64,000 bases of DNA from a bacterium (GTDB lineage Bacteria; UBP6; UBA1177; JAKLFG01): the NCBI GenBank assembly GCA_022709425.1, contig JAKLIW010000003.1, positions 38,293 to 102,292 on the forward strand, given 5' to 3'. This document shows positions 40,043 to 48,934 of the stretch, piece after piece. How positions within the stretch are numbered: position 1 is the stretch's first letter; each line of letters opens with the position of its first letter. The notes beneath the pieces are model-generated. The model made no database searches and was not told where the DNA came from. It saw only the letters and a program-made list of their open reading frames with translations. The translations under genes were made by a program, and so were the position numbers.

Positions 40043-42205
40043 TTGGGCGAAGTAACCGATAAAAAGAATATCTTCGGGTTCTCCAAGAAGCCGAAGGGTA
40101 GCGAAGAGATCGATCAGTATCTCGCCCTCATAAAAAAAGAACCCGACAATGATCGCAACTACATCAGACTGGCAGAGCTCTACACCCGCGCCGAGGACGA
40201 AGAAAAGGCGATAGAGACCTACGAGAAGGCGGCGCTTCTTTTTGAGAAGAAAGGGTTTTTCAATAAGGCCAAGGCGGTGCTCAAACAGGCTTTGGCGCTC
40301 AATCCGGAACATGGCCGCATCAATGTGCTGCTTGCCGACCTCGACAAGGGTGATGGTTTGATCAAGGACGCGATCGTTCGCTATCAGATCGCTGCGAACT
40401 ATTTTATCAAGCTCGGAAACAAGCCTGCCGCGATCGCGATTATGAAAAAAATCGTCGATGTCAATCCGCAGAATGTCGGATATGCCATTAAACTGGCGAC
40501 GCTCCTTATTGCCGAGAAGATGTATCATGACGCCGAAAAGATATTGAATCCGCTTATGGTGACCCTTAAGAGCGCCGAGAAGAGCGCCGATTACATATCG
40601 GTGTTGAAATTGCTTTACACGGCGAAGGGGGAGAATGCCGATATCGGGAAGGATCTGGTGAATGCTTTTATCCGGGCAGGCAATTATCAAAGCGCCCTTT
40701 CGGTGTTGTATAAACTGGTCATGGCGGAACCCGGCTCGGTGGCATTGCTTGAACAGCTGGCCCTCTTGTTCGACAAGATGGGGGAAAAAGAAAAACTCCA
40801 ATCGACCTATAAACAACTCGCCACCATACACAACGAACATCGCAATATCGAGGAGCGCAACAAGTACTACCGCAAGGTGCTCGAGATGAATCCTCGAGAC
40901 ACAGAGGCGCTACTGGCGCTGAATGAAGAAGGGAAGTTGCGCGACATCATATCCGGCAAGATCGCCGCCAGCACCGCCGACCTTGTTGCCGACGATGAGG
41001 AGAGCGACGAAGATATCGAAATAAACATGGATGAGCAGTCCCCGGAATATGAAGAAGAGGAGAGCGAAGAGCGTCCCGAAGGAGAAACGGTCCAGAAAAC
41101 TTATAATGCAACGCAGTTTATCAAGGAGGCGCAGGTCTTCCGTAGTTACCGGCTGTATGACCGTGCGGTCGAGAAACTACGCTCATTCACCCATTGGGAT
41201 AAGGACCCCGATGTGCTCGACATGCTTGCCGAGGTATACATCGAAAAGGGCGATATGGCCGCCGGCGCTCAGATGCTTTTCCTGCTGATAGATGCCTGCA
41301 TCGACAAAGGCGATACCGGACGCGCCAAAAGCATCTTTAATGATGTAAAGGATCTCCTCGAAGCGGATCCTGACCGTTATGCGGCCATGTCTCGACGTCT
41401 CATGCAGTTGGATGCCGAAGAAGAGTTGTCGGTTCTTTCTTCTTCCGTGGCCAAGGAGGTGCCCGTGCTCCTGTCGGCTTCGACGGAACATGCAGGAGCG
41501 GCGCCGGTAGCACCGGCCGAGACGACCTACCTTCTGACGCCTGAGCCGGAAACATCGGATCCCGCTGATCAGGATGTTCCGCCCACACCGCGGACCGTCG
41601 CTCCGATCGACGAAGGTTTTGCCGATTTGGCTAGAGATCTGCTTCACGAACTGGACGAACTGCGCGAGCCGCCGCAGAAACAACTCGATGAACTGGAGTT
41701 TTTCATCAGCATCGATGATTTCCAAAGCGCCACGATCCTGTTGCAGGAACTCATCGCGAGCTATCCGGGCTCGGAATTGCTCGCCGGATTCAAGAATCTC
41801 ATTCCTCTTCGGAAGGAAGAGAATATCGCCGATACTCTTGACGAGGTGAAAGCATCCCTTTCCAAGACGATGAAGGGGGCGGATAAGTCGGCGGAGGATT
41901 TTTACAATATGGGGATCGTTCATCTCTCCATGGGGATGGCGGCCGAGGCGATCGGCTACTTTGAACAGGCGTCCCAGATTGATCAGGATAATGTGAAATA
42001 TCTCATGGCTGTTTCGGATGCGTGGTTCCAGAGCGGAAAGAACGGTCAGAGTCTTAAGTATGCGCTCAAGGCGGTCGAAAAAGCGTCCGATGTGGATACG
42101 AAATTGGAAATTCTTGAAAAAGTGGCGAACCTCTATTATAGTGTCGGGGACGCTGAACATCAGCGACGTACTCAGGAGGAGATCCAGAAACTTAAGAGAG
42201 GGTAA
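40043..42205 (+). CDS. TPR repeat protein
   Basis: The 720-residue protein starts at TTG 40043 (GEVTDKKNIFGF), seven bases after GCGGAAAG and 13 bases after efp. No signal peptide is seen, so it is probably cytoplasmic. Residues about 20-290 and 620-715 hold tetratricopeptide repeats (NYIRLAELYTRAEDEEKAIETYEKAALLFEKKG is the start in outline, and FYNMGIVHLSMGMAAEAIGYFEQA). Between them are an acidic stretch (DDEESDEDIEINMDEQSPEYEEEESEE) and a Pro/Ala-rich linker (460-530). TPRs mediate protein binding. The neighbours are an exported protein, a sensor-like membrane protein and a zinc-ribbon TPR protein, so an envelope-linked assembly is inferred. Confidence 0.8.
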   Translation: MGEVTDKKNIFGFSKKPKGSEEIDQYLALIKKEPDNDRNYIRLAELYTRAEDEEKAIETYEKAALLFEKKGFFNKAKAVLKQALALNPEHGRINVLLADLDKGDGLIKDAIVRYQIAANYFIKLGNKPAAIAIMKKIVDVNPQNVGYAIKLATLLIAEKMYHDAEKILNPLMVTLKSAEKSADYISVLKLLYTAKGENADIGKDLVNAFIRAGNYQSALSVLYKLVMAEPGSVALLEQLALLFDKMGEKEKLQSTYKQLATIHNEHRNIEERNKYYRKVLEMNPRDTEALLALNEEGKLRDIISGKIAASTADLVADDEESDEDIEINMDEQSPEYEEEESEERPEGETVQKTYNATQFIKEAQVFRSYRLYDRAVEKLRSFTHWDKDPDVLDMLAEVYIEKGDMAAGAQMLFLLIDACIDKGDTGRAKSIFNDVKDLLEADPDRYAAMSRRLMQLDAEEELSVLSSSVAKEVPVLLSASTEHAGAAPVAPAETTYLLTPEPETSDPADQDVPPTPRTVAPIDEGFADLARDLLHELDELREPPQKQLDELEFFISIDDFQSATILLQELIASYPGSELLAGFKNLIPLRKEENIADTLDEVKASLSKTMKGADKSAEDFYNMGIVHLSMGMAAEAIGYFEQASQIDQDNVKYLMAVSDAWFQSGKNGQSLKYALKAVEKASDVDTKLEILEKVANLYYSVGDAEHQRRTQEEIQKLKRG

Positions 42206-42206
42206 G

Positions 42207-42995
42207 GTGGGAAGGTTTTTCAGATTTTTTGTCATGCCGATTCTTCTTTTTCCCTTGATGCTCGACGCGGGAAAATTTACGGTTGGCGTCACCTATGCGC
42301 CTGCTACCGTTTCCCAAGAGGAGGTGATGGGTGAGCGCGCGATAAACGACAATTACCATCGGATACCGGTAGTGACCCCCGAACGGGTTTATGAGCCGGA
42401 AAGTTACTATGTGATCCTTGAGGGAACCGACCAAGGAACCCCCGCCGATGAGACGGTTCGTTTACGCGGACTATCGGTCGACCGGAGTTCCGTGATCATC
42501 AAAATGGGCGGTAAATTGCTTCTGGAGAATGAAGAGTCGCTGGCGCGTGATTTCACCATTGTTGATGATTCGGGCATCATCACCAAGGAATTCACGGTCG
42601 CGCCCAAACAGTCGGCGTCATACAATTTTATGCGTACCGGAAACTACACATTCCTCGATAACAAGAGTCCGACCGGAAAGATATATGTCAAGGTGCTTGC
42701 CGCCTGTACCATATATCCCCTTCGCGGACCTACACTCCGGATCGAAATGCCGACGCTGCTTCCCGGCACGTACACGATCAAGATATTTTATGCATTCAAA
42801 CAGGTGTTCCAAGAAGATTTCACCATGGTCGGCGATTCGGTCTTGGCGGTCAATTACCGGATCATCAACCGCGAGGTTTTCCGGGATGATTCGACAACCT
42901 TTACCGGTGGCCGTGTCATGCCGATGTCAACGGGAGGCGATTCGACGCAACAGACCATCGAGCCATCGACAGCGGGCTCGTCTCGAAAACGGTAG
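42207..42995 (+). CDS. Exported protein of unknown function
   Basis: The chosen start is GTG 42207 (GRFFRFFVMPILLFPLMLDAG), right after the TPR stop and preceded by AGAGAGGG; it gives a signal peptide ending near DAG. The frame upstream of this is a shadow of the TPR gene. The 262-residue product is beta-rich (YYVILEGTDQGTPADETVRLRGLSVDRSSVII, here in outline), without Cys pairs or known motif, and ends in a low-complexity Ser/Thr tail. I do not recognise the family. Two adjacent genes encode membrane proteins, so it may be a periplasmic partner. Confidence 0.65.
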   Translation: MGRFFRFFVMPILLFPLMLDAGKFTVGVTYAPATVSQEEVMGERAINDNYHRIPVVTPERVYEPESYYVILEGTDQGTPADETVRLRGLSVDRSSVIIKMGGKLLLENEESLARDFTIVDDSGIITKEFTVAPKQSASYNFMRTGNYTFLDNKSPTGKIYVKVLAACTIYPLRGPTLRIEMPTLLPGTYTIKIFYAFKQVFQEDFTMVGDSVLAVNYRIINREVFRDDSTTFTGGRVMPMSTGGDSTQQTIEPSTAGSSRKR

Positions 42996-43007
42996 AAGGA
43001 GGGCTTC

Positions 43008-44507
43008 ATGTTAGGTAATATCTGGCTTAAGATCAAGGTCTTCTTCTTCATCTCAAGTGTTTTGGCGTTGATCTCTTTCCTCTATTTCAATTTGTTCGAT
43101 AAGTTGGTCACCGATATCAATTTTCAGCAGGGCGCAGATATTTCCTTTCATTATCTTGAACAACGGGTCAAAAACGCGCAATATGAACTTATCACGAATT
43201 CTTTTGAGCTCGCTGCAAGACTGACGATCAATATCGATAAAAAAACCAGACAGCTGAGCGTTGATACGAAAAATGCTGAAAAGGGAACCCTCTTTGCGGT
43301 CTTGGACGGTGCCGGCATGCTCATCGCCGGGAATTTCCAGTCCCTTACCTCAATGGCCGGGATTCCTGCGGTGGATCGCGCGATTAAGGAGGGAGTCGCC
43401 TCTGATGGCATGCTGCGTTTGGGAAATGACGAGTTTCTCATGGGGGTGGTTCCCTTCAATGCCGATCTGGGACTCGATAGATCAAAGCGGATGATGGTGG
43501 TCTCTTTGGTGCCGTTGCGCGAAGCCTTTTCGTCTTTACGGGTACCTTTCCCGGCTCAGGTGTATTCAAATGGCACGCTGGTATCTGAATTCAATAAGGA
43601 CGCTCTGATGACGTTGATTTCCGGCGAGGCGCAAACGAAAATACAATCGGCGGTCGAGAGCATTCTTGCTGGTGGAGGCGATCAGACCATCAGCCGTTGG
43701 CATCGGATCGTTTCTTTCACCATGCCGAGCGATATCCGCTCGTCGGGAAAGATAGTCTTTATCGGATTCCTGAGCACGGTGCCGGGCTATGACGTTTATA
43801 ATAAAAGCGTTCTTTACATTGGCGTGTATGCCTTCATCATGATATTCATCACATTGGTATTCACCTTCATCATCACCTATGACGTCGACCGCGGTTTTAA
43901 GAAGCTCGCCGCAGATATCTCGCGCCTCAAGGTCGGAGAAAAACTGATGCTTCACAAGTATGCTCATGGCGCTGGTCTGGTGGTGTCCGCGCTCAATCAT
44001 ATGATAGGCAACTATCAAAAACACGGCGGTGATGACGGTGCCGGCGCGATGCTTTCCTCTCTGATGACCGATGCAAAAGAGGAGGTTGAGACCGAAATCC
44101 CCGAACCTTCCTTTGACAAGAAACGCGAAGCGACCCCGATGTCTACGCCGGTCGAACAGAAGGCTCCGCCGCGCAATAACGGCAATACGGATCCCAAAGC
44201 ACAACGGCCGGCGCCGACCAAGCCGAACGCCGTTGACGAACAGAAGGCCCCGGTCGCCGGTCCGGTGGTCGAAACGAGCACTCCTTCCGTCTCTGCACAG
44301 GATCCCTACGTCGAGCTCTGGGAAACTTACCGGAACATCAAAATAAAGAACGGCGAAAAGGTGCCTGAGCAGGAAAAGGCGGTCTTTCTCGCGAAACTCA
44401 AGACGAATCGGGTTTCAATCATGACTAAATACAATTGTAAGGATGTCACTTTCGCGATTGAAGAAAAAGAAGGCAAGCCGGTTATAAAAGCCAAGCCGCT
44501 CAAGTGA
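43008..44507 (+). CDS. Membrane protein with periplasmic sensor region and MXAN_5187-like C-terminal domain
   Basis: The 499-residue protein has two membrane helices (residues about 8-30 and 268-292) that flank a periplasmic region of about 235 residues with a Cache/PAS-like course (LFAVLDGAGMLIAGNFQ, LGNDEFLMGVVPFN). After the second helix a HAMP-like segment follows (DVDRGFKKLAADISRLKVGEKLMLHKY), then a Pro/Thr-rich linker (350-425) and a C-terminal module of 70 residues (DPYVELWETYRNIKIKNGE...FLAKLKTNRVSIMTKYNCKDVTFAIEEKEGKP). That module resembles the C-terminal domain of the myxobacterial MXAN_5187 family as I remember it. No kinase or methyl-acceptor domain is present. Ribosome-binding site GAAGGAGGG. 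Confidence 0.7.
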   Translation: MLGNIWLKIKVFFFISSVLALISFLYFNLFDKLVTDINFQQGADISFHYLEQRVKNAQYELITNSFELAARLTINIDKKTRQLSVDTKNAEKGTLFAVLDGAGMLIAGNFQSLTSMAGIPAVDRAIKEGVASDGMLRLGNDEFLMGVVPFNADLGLDRSKRMMVVSLVPLREAFSSLRVPFPAQVYSNGTLVSEFNKDALMTLISGEAQTKIQSAVESILAGGGDQTISRWHRIVSFTMPSDIRSSGKIVFIGFLSTVPGYDVYNKSVLYIGVYAFIMIFITLVFTFIITYDVDRGFKKLAADISRLKVGEKLMLHKYAHGAGLVVSALNHMIGNYQKHGGDDGAGAMLSSLMTDAKEEVETEIPEPSFDKKREATPMSTPVEQKAPPRNNGNTDPKAQRPAPTKPNAVDEQKAPVAGPVVETSTPSVSAQDPYVELWETYRNIKIKNGEKVPEQEKAVFLAKLKTNRVSIMTKYNCKDVTFAIEEKEGKPVIKAKPLK

Positions 44508-44517
44508 CGGTGTGTAT

Positions 44518-45567
44518 ATGAAATTCAATTGCAATAATTGCGGCTTTACCGCAGAGATACCAAAGAAGATAGATAATTGCCCCCTTTGCGGCAGTAATAA
44601 TACCGCCTGCACGGAGGTTCCAATCGATACGCCGGCGGTTCTTGCCGACGAAAAGGACGATGTTGCGGGACGGTCCGCCGCTACGGTGAAGGCGACGAAT
44701 GGTTCTCGGGAGGCCGCACCCGTGCAGCCCGTCAGCGACGAGGCGCGCGCGCGCGCCATCACTTTATCGGAAGAGTTCTTTAACAAAAAGCCTTATCAGG
44801 AAGAGCATGAGATAGCGGAATTGCTTAAAGAGCTCGGAGCGGAGGAACCGAAGAAGTCCTCTGCAAAGCTATCGTTGCCGCTCCTGATCGCCGGTGTGAC
44901 CGCTATAGTTGTACTGCTCGGTGTACTGGGCTATTTCTTCTTCGCTCCGTCGTCCGAGAACGAGAATAAACCGAAAGAGGCTTCTTTGGCGGTTGCCACA
45001 ACGCCCGATACCGAAGCGGAACAGCCCTCACCTAATCCTGAGCCGGATCAGCCGGCGCCGGAACCGCCCCCCGAGCCCGAAAAACCTGCGCCTGCCCCCG
45101 CGCCGGAAGCTCCGACGCCAGCGCCGGCTCCTACTCCTACTCCCGAACCTCCCAAGCCGGTTCCCGCTCCCGCCCCAACCCCTGCTCCTGCCCCGGTAAC
45201 GGTTGACTCTCCCAAGCCGGCTCCGCAGCTGGCACCCGAACCGATGAAACCGGCACCTCAACCGAAAGCAAAACCGAATCCCAAGCCGGTGAAGAAAGCG
45301 GCCGCTGGCGGTGCGGCGTTCGATAATTTCGTGGCTGAAGGGAACAAGGCGATCGGTGAACAGCGCTTCAGCGACGCCATTCACTCTTATAAGGCGGCGC
45401 TTAAGCTGAACCCGCGTGCCGGGAAGCTCTATAAATTCCTCGGGATCGCCTATGCATCCATGGGCAATGCCGCTCAGGCATGCCAGAATTATCGTAAATA
45501 TGTTGAGCTCGCTCCCGCAGCGCCCGACAAGGCGCAGGTCGAAGAGCTTCTGAGTTCCTGTCAATAA
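44518..45567 (+). CDS. Zinc-ribbon membrane protein with Pro-rich stalk and TPR
   Basis: The chosen start is ATG 44518 (MKFNCNNCGFTAEIPKKIDNCPLCGS); a GTG two codons upstream is also possible. The N-terminus is a zinc ribbon with two CxxC pairs. One membrane helix (about residues 122-146, LSLPLLIAGVTAIVVLLGVLGYFFF) is followed by a Pro/Ala/Glu-rich stalk (160-260; PEPDQPAPEPPPEPEKP pattern) and a C-terminal TPR region (FDNFVAEGNKAIGEQRFSDAIHSYKAALKLNPRAGKLY in outline). The zinc ribbon on the cytoplasmic side and stalk outside resemble FimV- or AglT-type scaffold proteins of pili and gliding machines. It is 17 bases from the sensor-like gene and 8 bases from rsmD. Confidence 0.7.
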   Translation: MKFNCNNCGFTAEIPKKIDNCPLCGSNNTACTEVPIDTPAVLADEKDDVAGRSAATVKATNGSREAAPVQPVSDEARARAITLSEEFFNKKPYQEEHEIAELLKELGAEEPKKSSAKLSLPLLIAGVTAIVVLLGVLGYFFFAPSSENENKPKEASLAVATTPDTEAEQPSPNPEPDQPAPEPPPEPEKPAPAPAPEAPTPAPAPTPTPEPPKPVPAPAPTPAPAPVTVDSPKPAPQLAPEPMKPAPQPKAKPNPKPVKKAAAGGAAFDNFVAEGNKAIGEQRFSDAIHSYKAALKLNPRAGKLYKFLGIAYASMGNAAQACQNYRKYVELAPAAPDKAQVEELLSSCQ

Positions 45568-45575
45568 GCACGACC

Positions 45576-46133
45576 ATGTTCTTGCGTATCACCGCGGGAA
45601 GACTGAAAGGCCGGCGCCTGACGGTCCCCGACACGACCCTGCGTCCGACGGAGGAAAAGGTGCGTGCGGCACTCTTCAACACTCTCTTTGCCATGAAAGA
45701 ATTCGAAGGCGCGCTTTTTCTCGATCTCTTTGCCGGTAGCGGTGCGGTGGGTATCGAGGCGCTTAGTCGCGGCTGTGCTCGAACGATATTCGTGGATCGT
45801 GACCGCAGAATGCTGGCCCATCTGCAGCAACAACTTGCGTTGCTTGATGTTGCCGCTACCGCAGAGATGATATGCGCCGATTCCTTCACTGCAACGCTCA
45901 AGGAGAAATTGTCGGAGCGGGTTGATATCATATTCATCGATCCGCCGTATGACGACCGGGACCGCATACCGGAATTGGTGCGTCGGTGTATAGAGGAAGG
46001 CATTGTGGCCGATCACGGTGTCATCGTCACCGAGAGCGACACCGCGATGCCGGAACAGATAGCGGGGTGGGGAAGGAAGGAAAAACGCTACGGCGGCACC
46101 TTCCTCTCATTTTATACGGGAGGCACAGCATGA
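45576..46133 (+). CDS. rsmD: 16S rRNA (guanine966-N2)-methyltransferase RsmD
   Basis: A 185-residue class I methyltransferase of standard length. It has the SAM loop FLDLFAGSGAVGIEALSRG (about residues 48-66) and the N6/N2-guanine methylase motif DPPYDD (about 128-133). RsmD modifies G966 of 16S rRNA in the assembling small subunit. The stop overlaps the coaD start by four bases (ATGA). rsmD-coaD is a common bacterial gene pair. Confidence 0.95.
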   Translation: MFLRITAGRLKGRRLTVPDTTLRPTEEKVRAALFNTLFAMKEFEGALFLDLFAGSGAVGIEALSRGCARTIFVDRDRRMLAHLQQQLALLDVAATAEMICADSFTATLKEKLSERVDIIFIDPPYDDRDRIPELVRRCIEEGIVADHGVIVTESDTAMPEQIAGWGRKEKRYGGTFLSFYTGGTA

Positions 46134-46624
46134 GCGGTGAAAAAAAACGGGCCATTTATCCGGGGAGTTTTGACCCGATCACCTTTGGACATGTCGATAT
46201 CGCCCTGCGGAGCTTGAAGATATTCGATGAGCTCATCATCTCCATCGGCGATAACCGCAACAAACAGCCCTTGTTCTCAAAGGAACAGCGTATTGCGCAG
46301 ATCAATGAAATATTCAGCGACAACGAGGCTATCCGGGTCGTCTCGTTCGACGGCTTGCTGGTAGACCTAGCCCGCGGCATGAATATATTCACCATTATCC
46401 GCGGTCTGCGCGCGGTTTCCGACTTCGAGTACGAATTCCAATTATCGAGTTTCAACCGTAAGATGGAGCCGCGAGTAGAGTCGTTTTTCATGATGACCAG
46501 CGAAAAGTATTTCTACATTTCGTCGAGTATGGTGCGGCAGGTGAGCGAGATGAATGGCGACATCAGCGATTTCGTCCCCCCCAATGTTCTCGCCGATCTG
46601 AAAAGCCGACAGAAAAGGTCATGA
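46130..46624 (+). CDS. coaD: Pantetheine-phosphate adenylyltransferase
   Basis: The chosen start is ATG 46130, with GGGAGG nine bases before and overlapping rsmD; the 164-residue length is normal. It transfers AMP to 4'-phosphopantetheine, the fourth step of coenzyme A synthesis. Visible are YPGSFDPITFGH (residues 10-21, the T/HxGH nucleotidyl-transferase motif) and ISSSMVRQV (about 130-138, the second signature). The C-terminus (FVPPNVLADL) is typical. Its stop overlaps ispE by four bases. Confidence 0.96.
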   Translation: MSGEKKRAIYPGSFDPITFGHVDIALRSLKIFDELIISIGDNRNKQPLFSKEQRIAQINEIFSDNEAIRVVSFDGLLVDLARGMNIFTIIRGLRAVSDFEYEFQLSSFNRKMEPRVESFFMMTSEKYFYISSSMVRQVSEMNGDISDFVPPNVLADLKSRQKRS

Positions 46625-47484
46625 AAGAGACGCTCTTTTCTCCAGCCAAAATAAATCTGCGGCTTGATATCGTCGGGCGTGATCCGGCGACTGGCTATCA
46701 TTTTCTTGAGATGGTCTTAGCGCCGATAACGCTTTCCGATGAGATAACGATAGAGGAGGCCGAGCGGCTGGAGGTCGTTACTGCGAACTGCGCCGAACAT
46801 ATCCCTTCGGAAAAGAACATCGTCCACCGTATCATTAGAGCGGTAGAGGCGGAGATAGGACGCGAACTGCCGCCGTTGCGAGTGACCATTCGCAAAGAAA
46901 CGCCGACCGGCGCCGGTATGGGCGGAGGGTCGGGTAACGGCGCAACGATGCTCGACCATCTTGATCATCGTTTTGCCCTCGGTCTCGGTCTTGAGCGGAA
47001 GTGCGCCATAGCAACCCGTATCGGGAGCGATATCCCGTTTTTTCTTCATCATTCCCCGGCGCTGGTCAAGGGTTTCGGCGAACAGGTGTACCCCTTCCAT
47101 ATCGTTGCCTTCCCGTTCTCCGTGCTGTTGGTTCATCCTGGTTTCCCGGTCGAGACCAAGGGCGCCTATGCCCTGTGGGATAAAAAAATGTTGACAAAAG
47201 AGCACCCGGTGACTACAACTATCGACCGTGTGTTTTCGCTTGGTTCTTTGACAGAATGGCTCGATTTCATAAGAAATGACTTCGAGATACCCGTGTTCGG
47301 GGAGCATCCGGCGCTCACGGTCCTGCGGGATCGTATAACGGCGTGCGGCGCGCTCAAAGCGTTCATGACCGGTAGCGGTTCGACTATGGTCGGGCTCTTT
47401 ACCGACGATGAACGGCGCGAAGCGGCGTTCCGGCGCCTTTCGGCCGAATACGGGTTTGTCAGAAAGGTCAGTGTGCTTTTATAA
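46621..47484 (+). CDS. ispE: 4-diphosphocytidyl-2-C-methyl-D-erythritol kinase
   Basis: The 287-residue GHMP kinase phosphorylates CDP-methylerythritol in the non-mevalonate isoprenoid pathway. It shows PAKINLRLDIVGRD (residues 8-21), the glycine-rich ATP loop PTGAGMGGGSGNGA (95-108; the usual form has GGGSSNAA, so the Ser-Ser/Asn-Ala pair is slightly changed) and the C-terminal MTGSGSTMVGLF. It overlaps coaD by four bases and is directly followed by tRNA-Gln. Confidence 0.94.
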   Translation: MKETLFSPAKINLRLDIVGRDPATGYHFLEMVLAPITLSDEITIEEAERLEVVTANCAEHIPSEKNIVHRIIRAVEAEIGRELPPLRVTIRKETPTGAGMGGGSGNGATMLDHLDHRFALGLGLERKCAIATRIGSDIPFFLHHSPALVKGFGEQVYPFHIVAFPFSVLLVHPGFPVETKGAYALWDKKMLTKEHPVTTTIDRVFSLGSLTEWLDFIRNDFEIPVFGEHPALTVLRDRITACGALKAFMTGSGSTMVGLFTDDERREAAFRRLSAEYGFVRKVSVLL

Positions 47485-47487
47485 CGC

Positions 47488-47562
47488 TGGGGCGTCGTCA
47501 AGCGGAAAGACTCCGGATTTTGATTCCGGCATTCGGGGGTTCGAATCCTCCCGCCCCAACCA
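47488..47562 (+). tRNA. tRNA-Gln (TTG)
   Basis: Acceptor stem TGGGGCG (47488-47494) pairs with CGCCCCA (47552-47558); the anticodon stem CCGGA/TCCGG encloses the loop TTTTGAT with anticodon TTG (47520-47522); the T arm is GGGGG-TTCGAAT-CCTCC; CCA is encoded. It sits three bases behind ispE and 20 bases before rplY, so it is processed from the mRNA of this operon. Confidence 0.96.
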
Positions 47563-47582
47563 TTGTACGTAAGGAGGAAGGT

Positions 47583-48296
47583 ATGGAAACCGTCAGCATG
47601 AAATTGTTCCCGCGGACGCCCGGGAAGAAATATGTCAATGAGGCCCGCAAAAAAGGGCTTTTGCCGGTAAATGTATACGGCAAACTGCTTCCGGCCAACA
47701 TTACCGGTTCGGTCGAACGTATCAAGATGGTCAAGGCTCTGCATTCCCCGAAAGGCCGGAATGTGATCGTTACTCTTGAGGCGGAAGATAAGAAAGTAGT
47801 GGCGATTCCCTACCGTATCGACATCGATCCGGTCAAGAACGTCATTGCCCATATCGATTTCCTCGCTATCTCCGAGAACGAGATGCTCACCGTCAATGTG
47901 CCCCTCGTCAAAGAGGGTCGTTCGCAGGGAGAGGTCGTGGGTGGTCGCGCGTTGCAGGTTCTCAAGGAGATATCGGTCCGGTGCCTCCCCGTCCATATCC
48001 CGGAGAAGCTGACCGTGGATGTGACGCCGTACGACATCGGCCAACGCATTATGGTCAACGATCTTAAGTACCCTGAGGGGGTCACGCCGAACTATCGCGA
48101 TAATCCGCCGGCGATCGTCGTCAATAAGGGCCGTGGTCAGAGCGCCGACGAGGCGACCACCGCTGAAGGCGAAGCCGCTCCGGCTGACGGTGCCGCCGCT
48201 CCCGCCGCCGACGGCAAGAAACCCGCTGCCGGCACCGATGCGAAGAAGCCCGCCGAGGCTGAGGCCAAACCCGCCGAGAAAGGCAAGAAAAAGTAG
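47583..48296 (+). CDS. rplY: Ribosomal protein L25/CTC with C-terminal Ala/Lys tail
   Basis: The chosen start is ATG 47583, preceded by AAGGAGGAAGGT; the frame upstream crosses the tRNA. The 237-residue CTC-type L25 has the 5S rRNA-binding N-terminal domain (residues 1-95) and the TL5-like C-terminal domain (about 96-180). The last 50 residues are an Ala/Pro/Lys/Glu-rich tail (AAPADGAAAPAADGKKP and KKPAEAEAKPAEKGKKK), longer than in E. coli. It binds 5S rRNA in the large subunit. The arrangement tRNA-Gln, rplY, pth is common; prs, often between them, is missing here. Confidence 0.93.
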   Translation: METVSMKLFPRTPGKKYVNEARKKGLLPVNVYGKLLPANITGSVERIKMVKALHSPKGRNVIVTLEAEDKKVVAIPYRIDIDPVKNVIAHIDFLAISENEMLTVNVPLVKEGRSQGEVVGGRALQVLKEISVRCLPVHIPEKLTVDVTPYDIGQRIMVNDLKYPEGVTPNYRDNPPAIVVNKGRGQSADEATTAEGEAAPADGAAAPAADGKKPAAGTDAKKPAEAEAKPAEKGKKK

Positions 48297-48307
48297 CGTG
48301 CCGCCCT

Positions 48308-48934
48308 ATGCCGTTCCTGCTCCTAGCGGGACTCGGCAACCCCGGGTTCCGGTACGAATCCACCCGACATAACATCGGCTTCAGATTCCTTGATACCGTT
48401 CAAGCGACCTGCGGATTCCCGCCGTTCACCTACGAAAAGAAATTCCTCGGCTATGTGTCCCGTCTCGATATGGCCGGGAAGCGGGTTTTTCTGCTGAAGC
48501 CCGATACCTACATGAATCTTTCGGGCCAAAGCCTTCGCGCGCTTGTCGATTACTTCGGGATACCGGTCGAAGAGACGGTCGTGGCGCATGACGATCTCGA
48601 TATCTCGTTCGGCACCATCAAGATAAAAAGCGGCGGCGGCGCGGCGGGGCATCGCGGAATGGAATCGGTCATCCAGTCGCTCGGTACGACGGTATTTACC
48701 CGGATACGGTTCGGCATTGGCCGTCCCCCCGGCGGCCTTTCGGGAAAGGACTTCGTACTGCTGCCCTTCTCGATGGCGGAACAGGAATCGATCTCGAAAC
48801 TCTGGATGCCGCAGTGGCCCGATCTTTTCAAGGTGCTGGCGGAACAGGGGGTCACCGCGGCGGCGAACCGTTTCGGCAACCGTTCCTGTATACCCGAACC
48901 CGCACCGATCCCCGCCGAAGAGAAAAAAGGATGA
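48308..48934 (+). CDS. pth: Peptidyl-tRNA hydrolase
   Basis: The 208-residue enzyme releases peptides from prematurely dropped peptidyl-tRNA. The N-terminal signature GLGNPGFRYESTRHNIGF (residues 8-25) includes the active-site His; the Asp of HDDLDISFG (about 97-105) and Asn of TYMNLSG (about 66-72) complete the site, and GHRGMESVIQSLG follows. It is 12 bases from rplY and overlaps the next gene by four. Confidence 0.95.
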   Translation: MPFLLLAGLGNPGFRYESTRHNIGFRFLDTVQATCGFPPFTYEKKFLGYVSRLDMAGKRVFLLKPDTYMNLSGQSLRALVDYFGIPVEETVVAHDDLDISFGTIKIKSGGGAAGHRGMESVIQSLGTTVFTRIRFGIGRPPGGLSGKDFVLLPFSMAEQESISKLWMPQWPDLFKVLAEQGVTAAANRFGNRSCIPEPAPIPAEEKKG

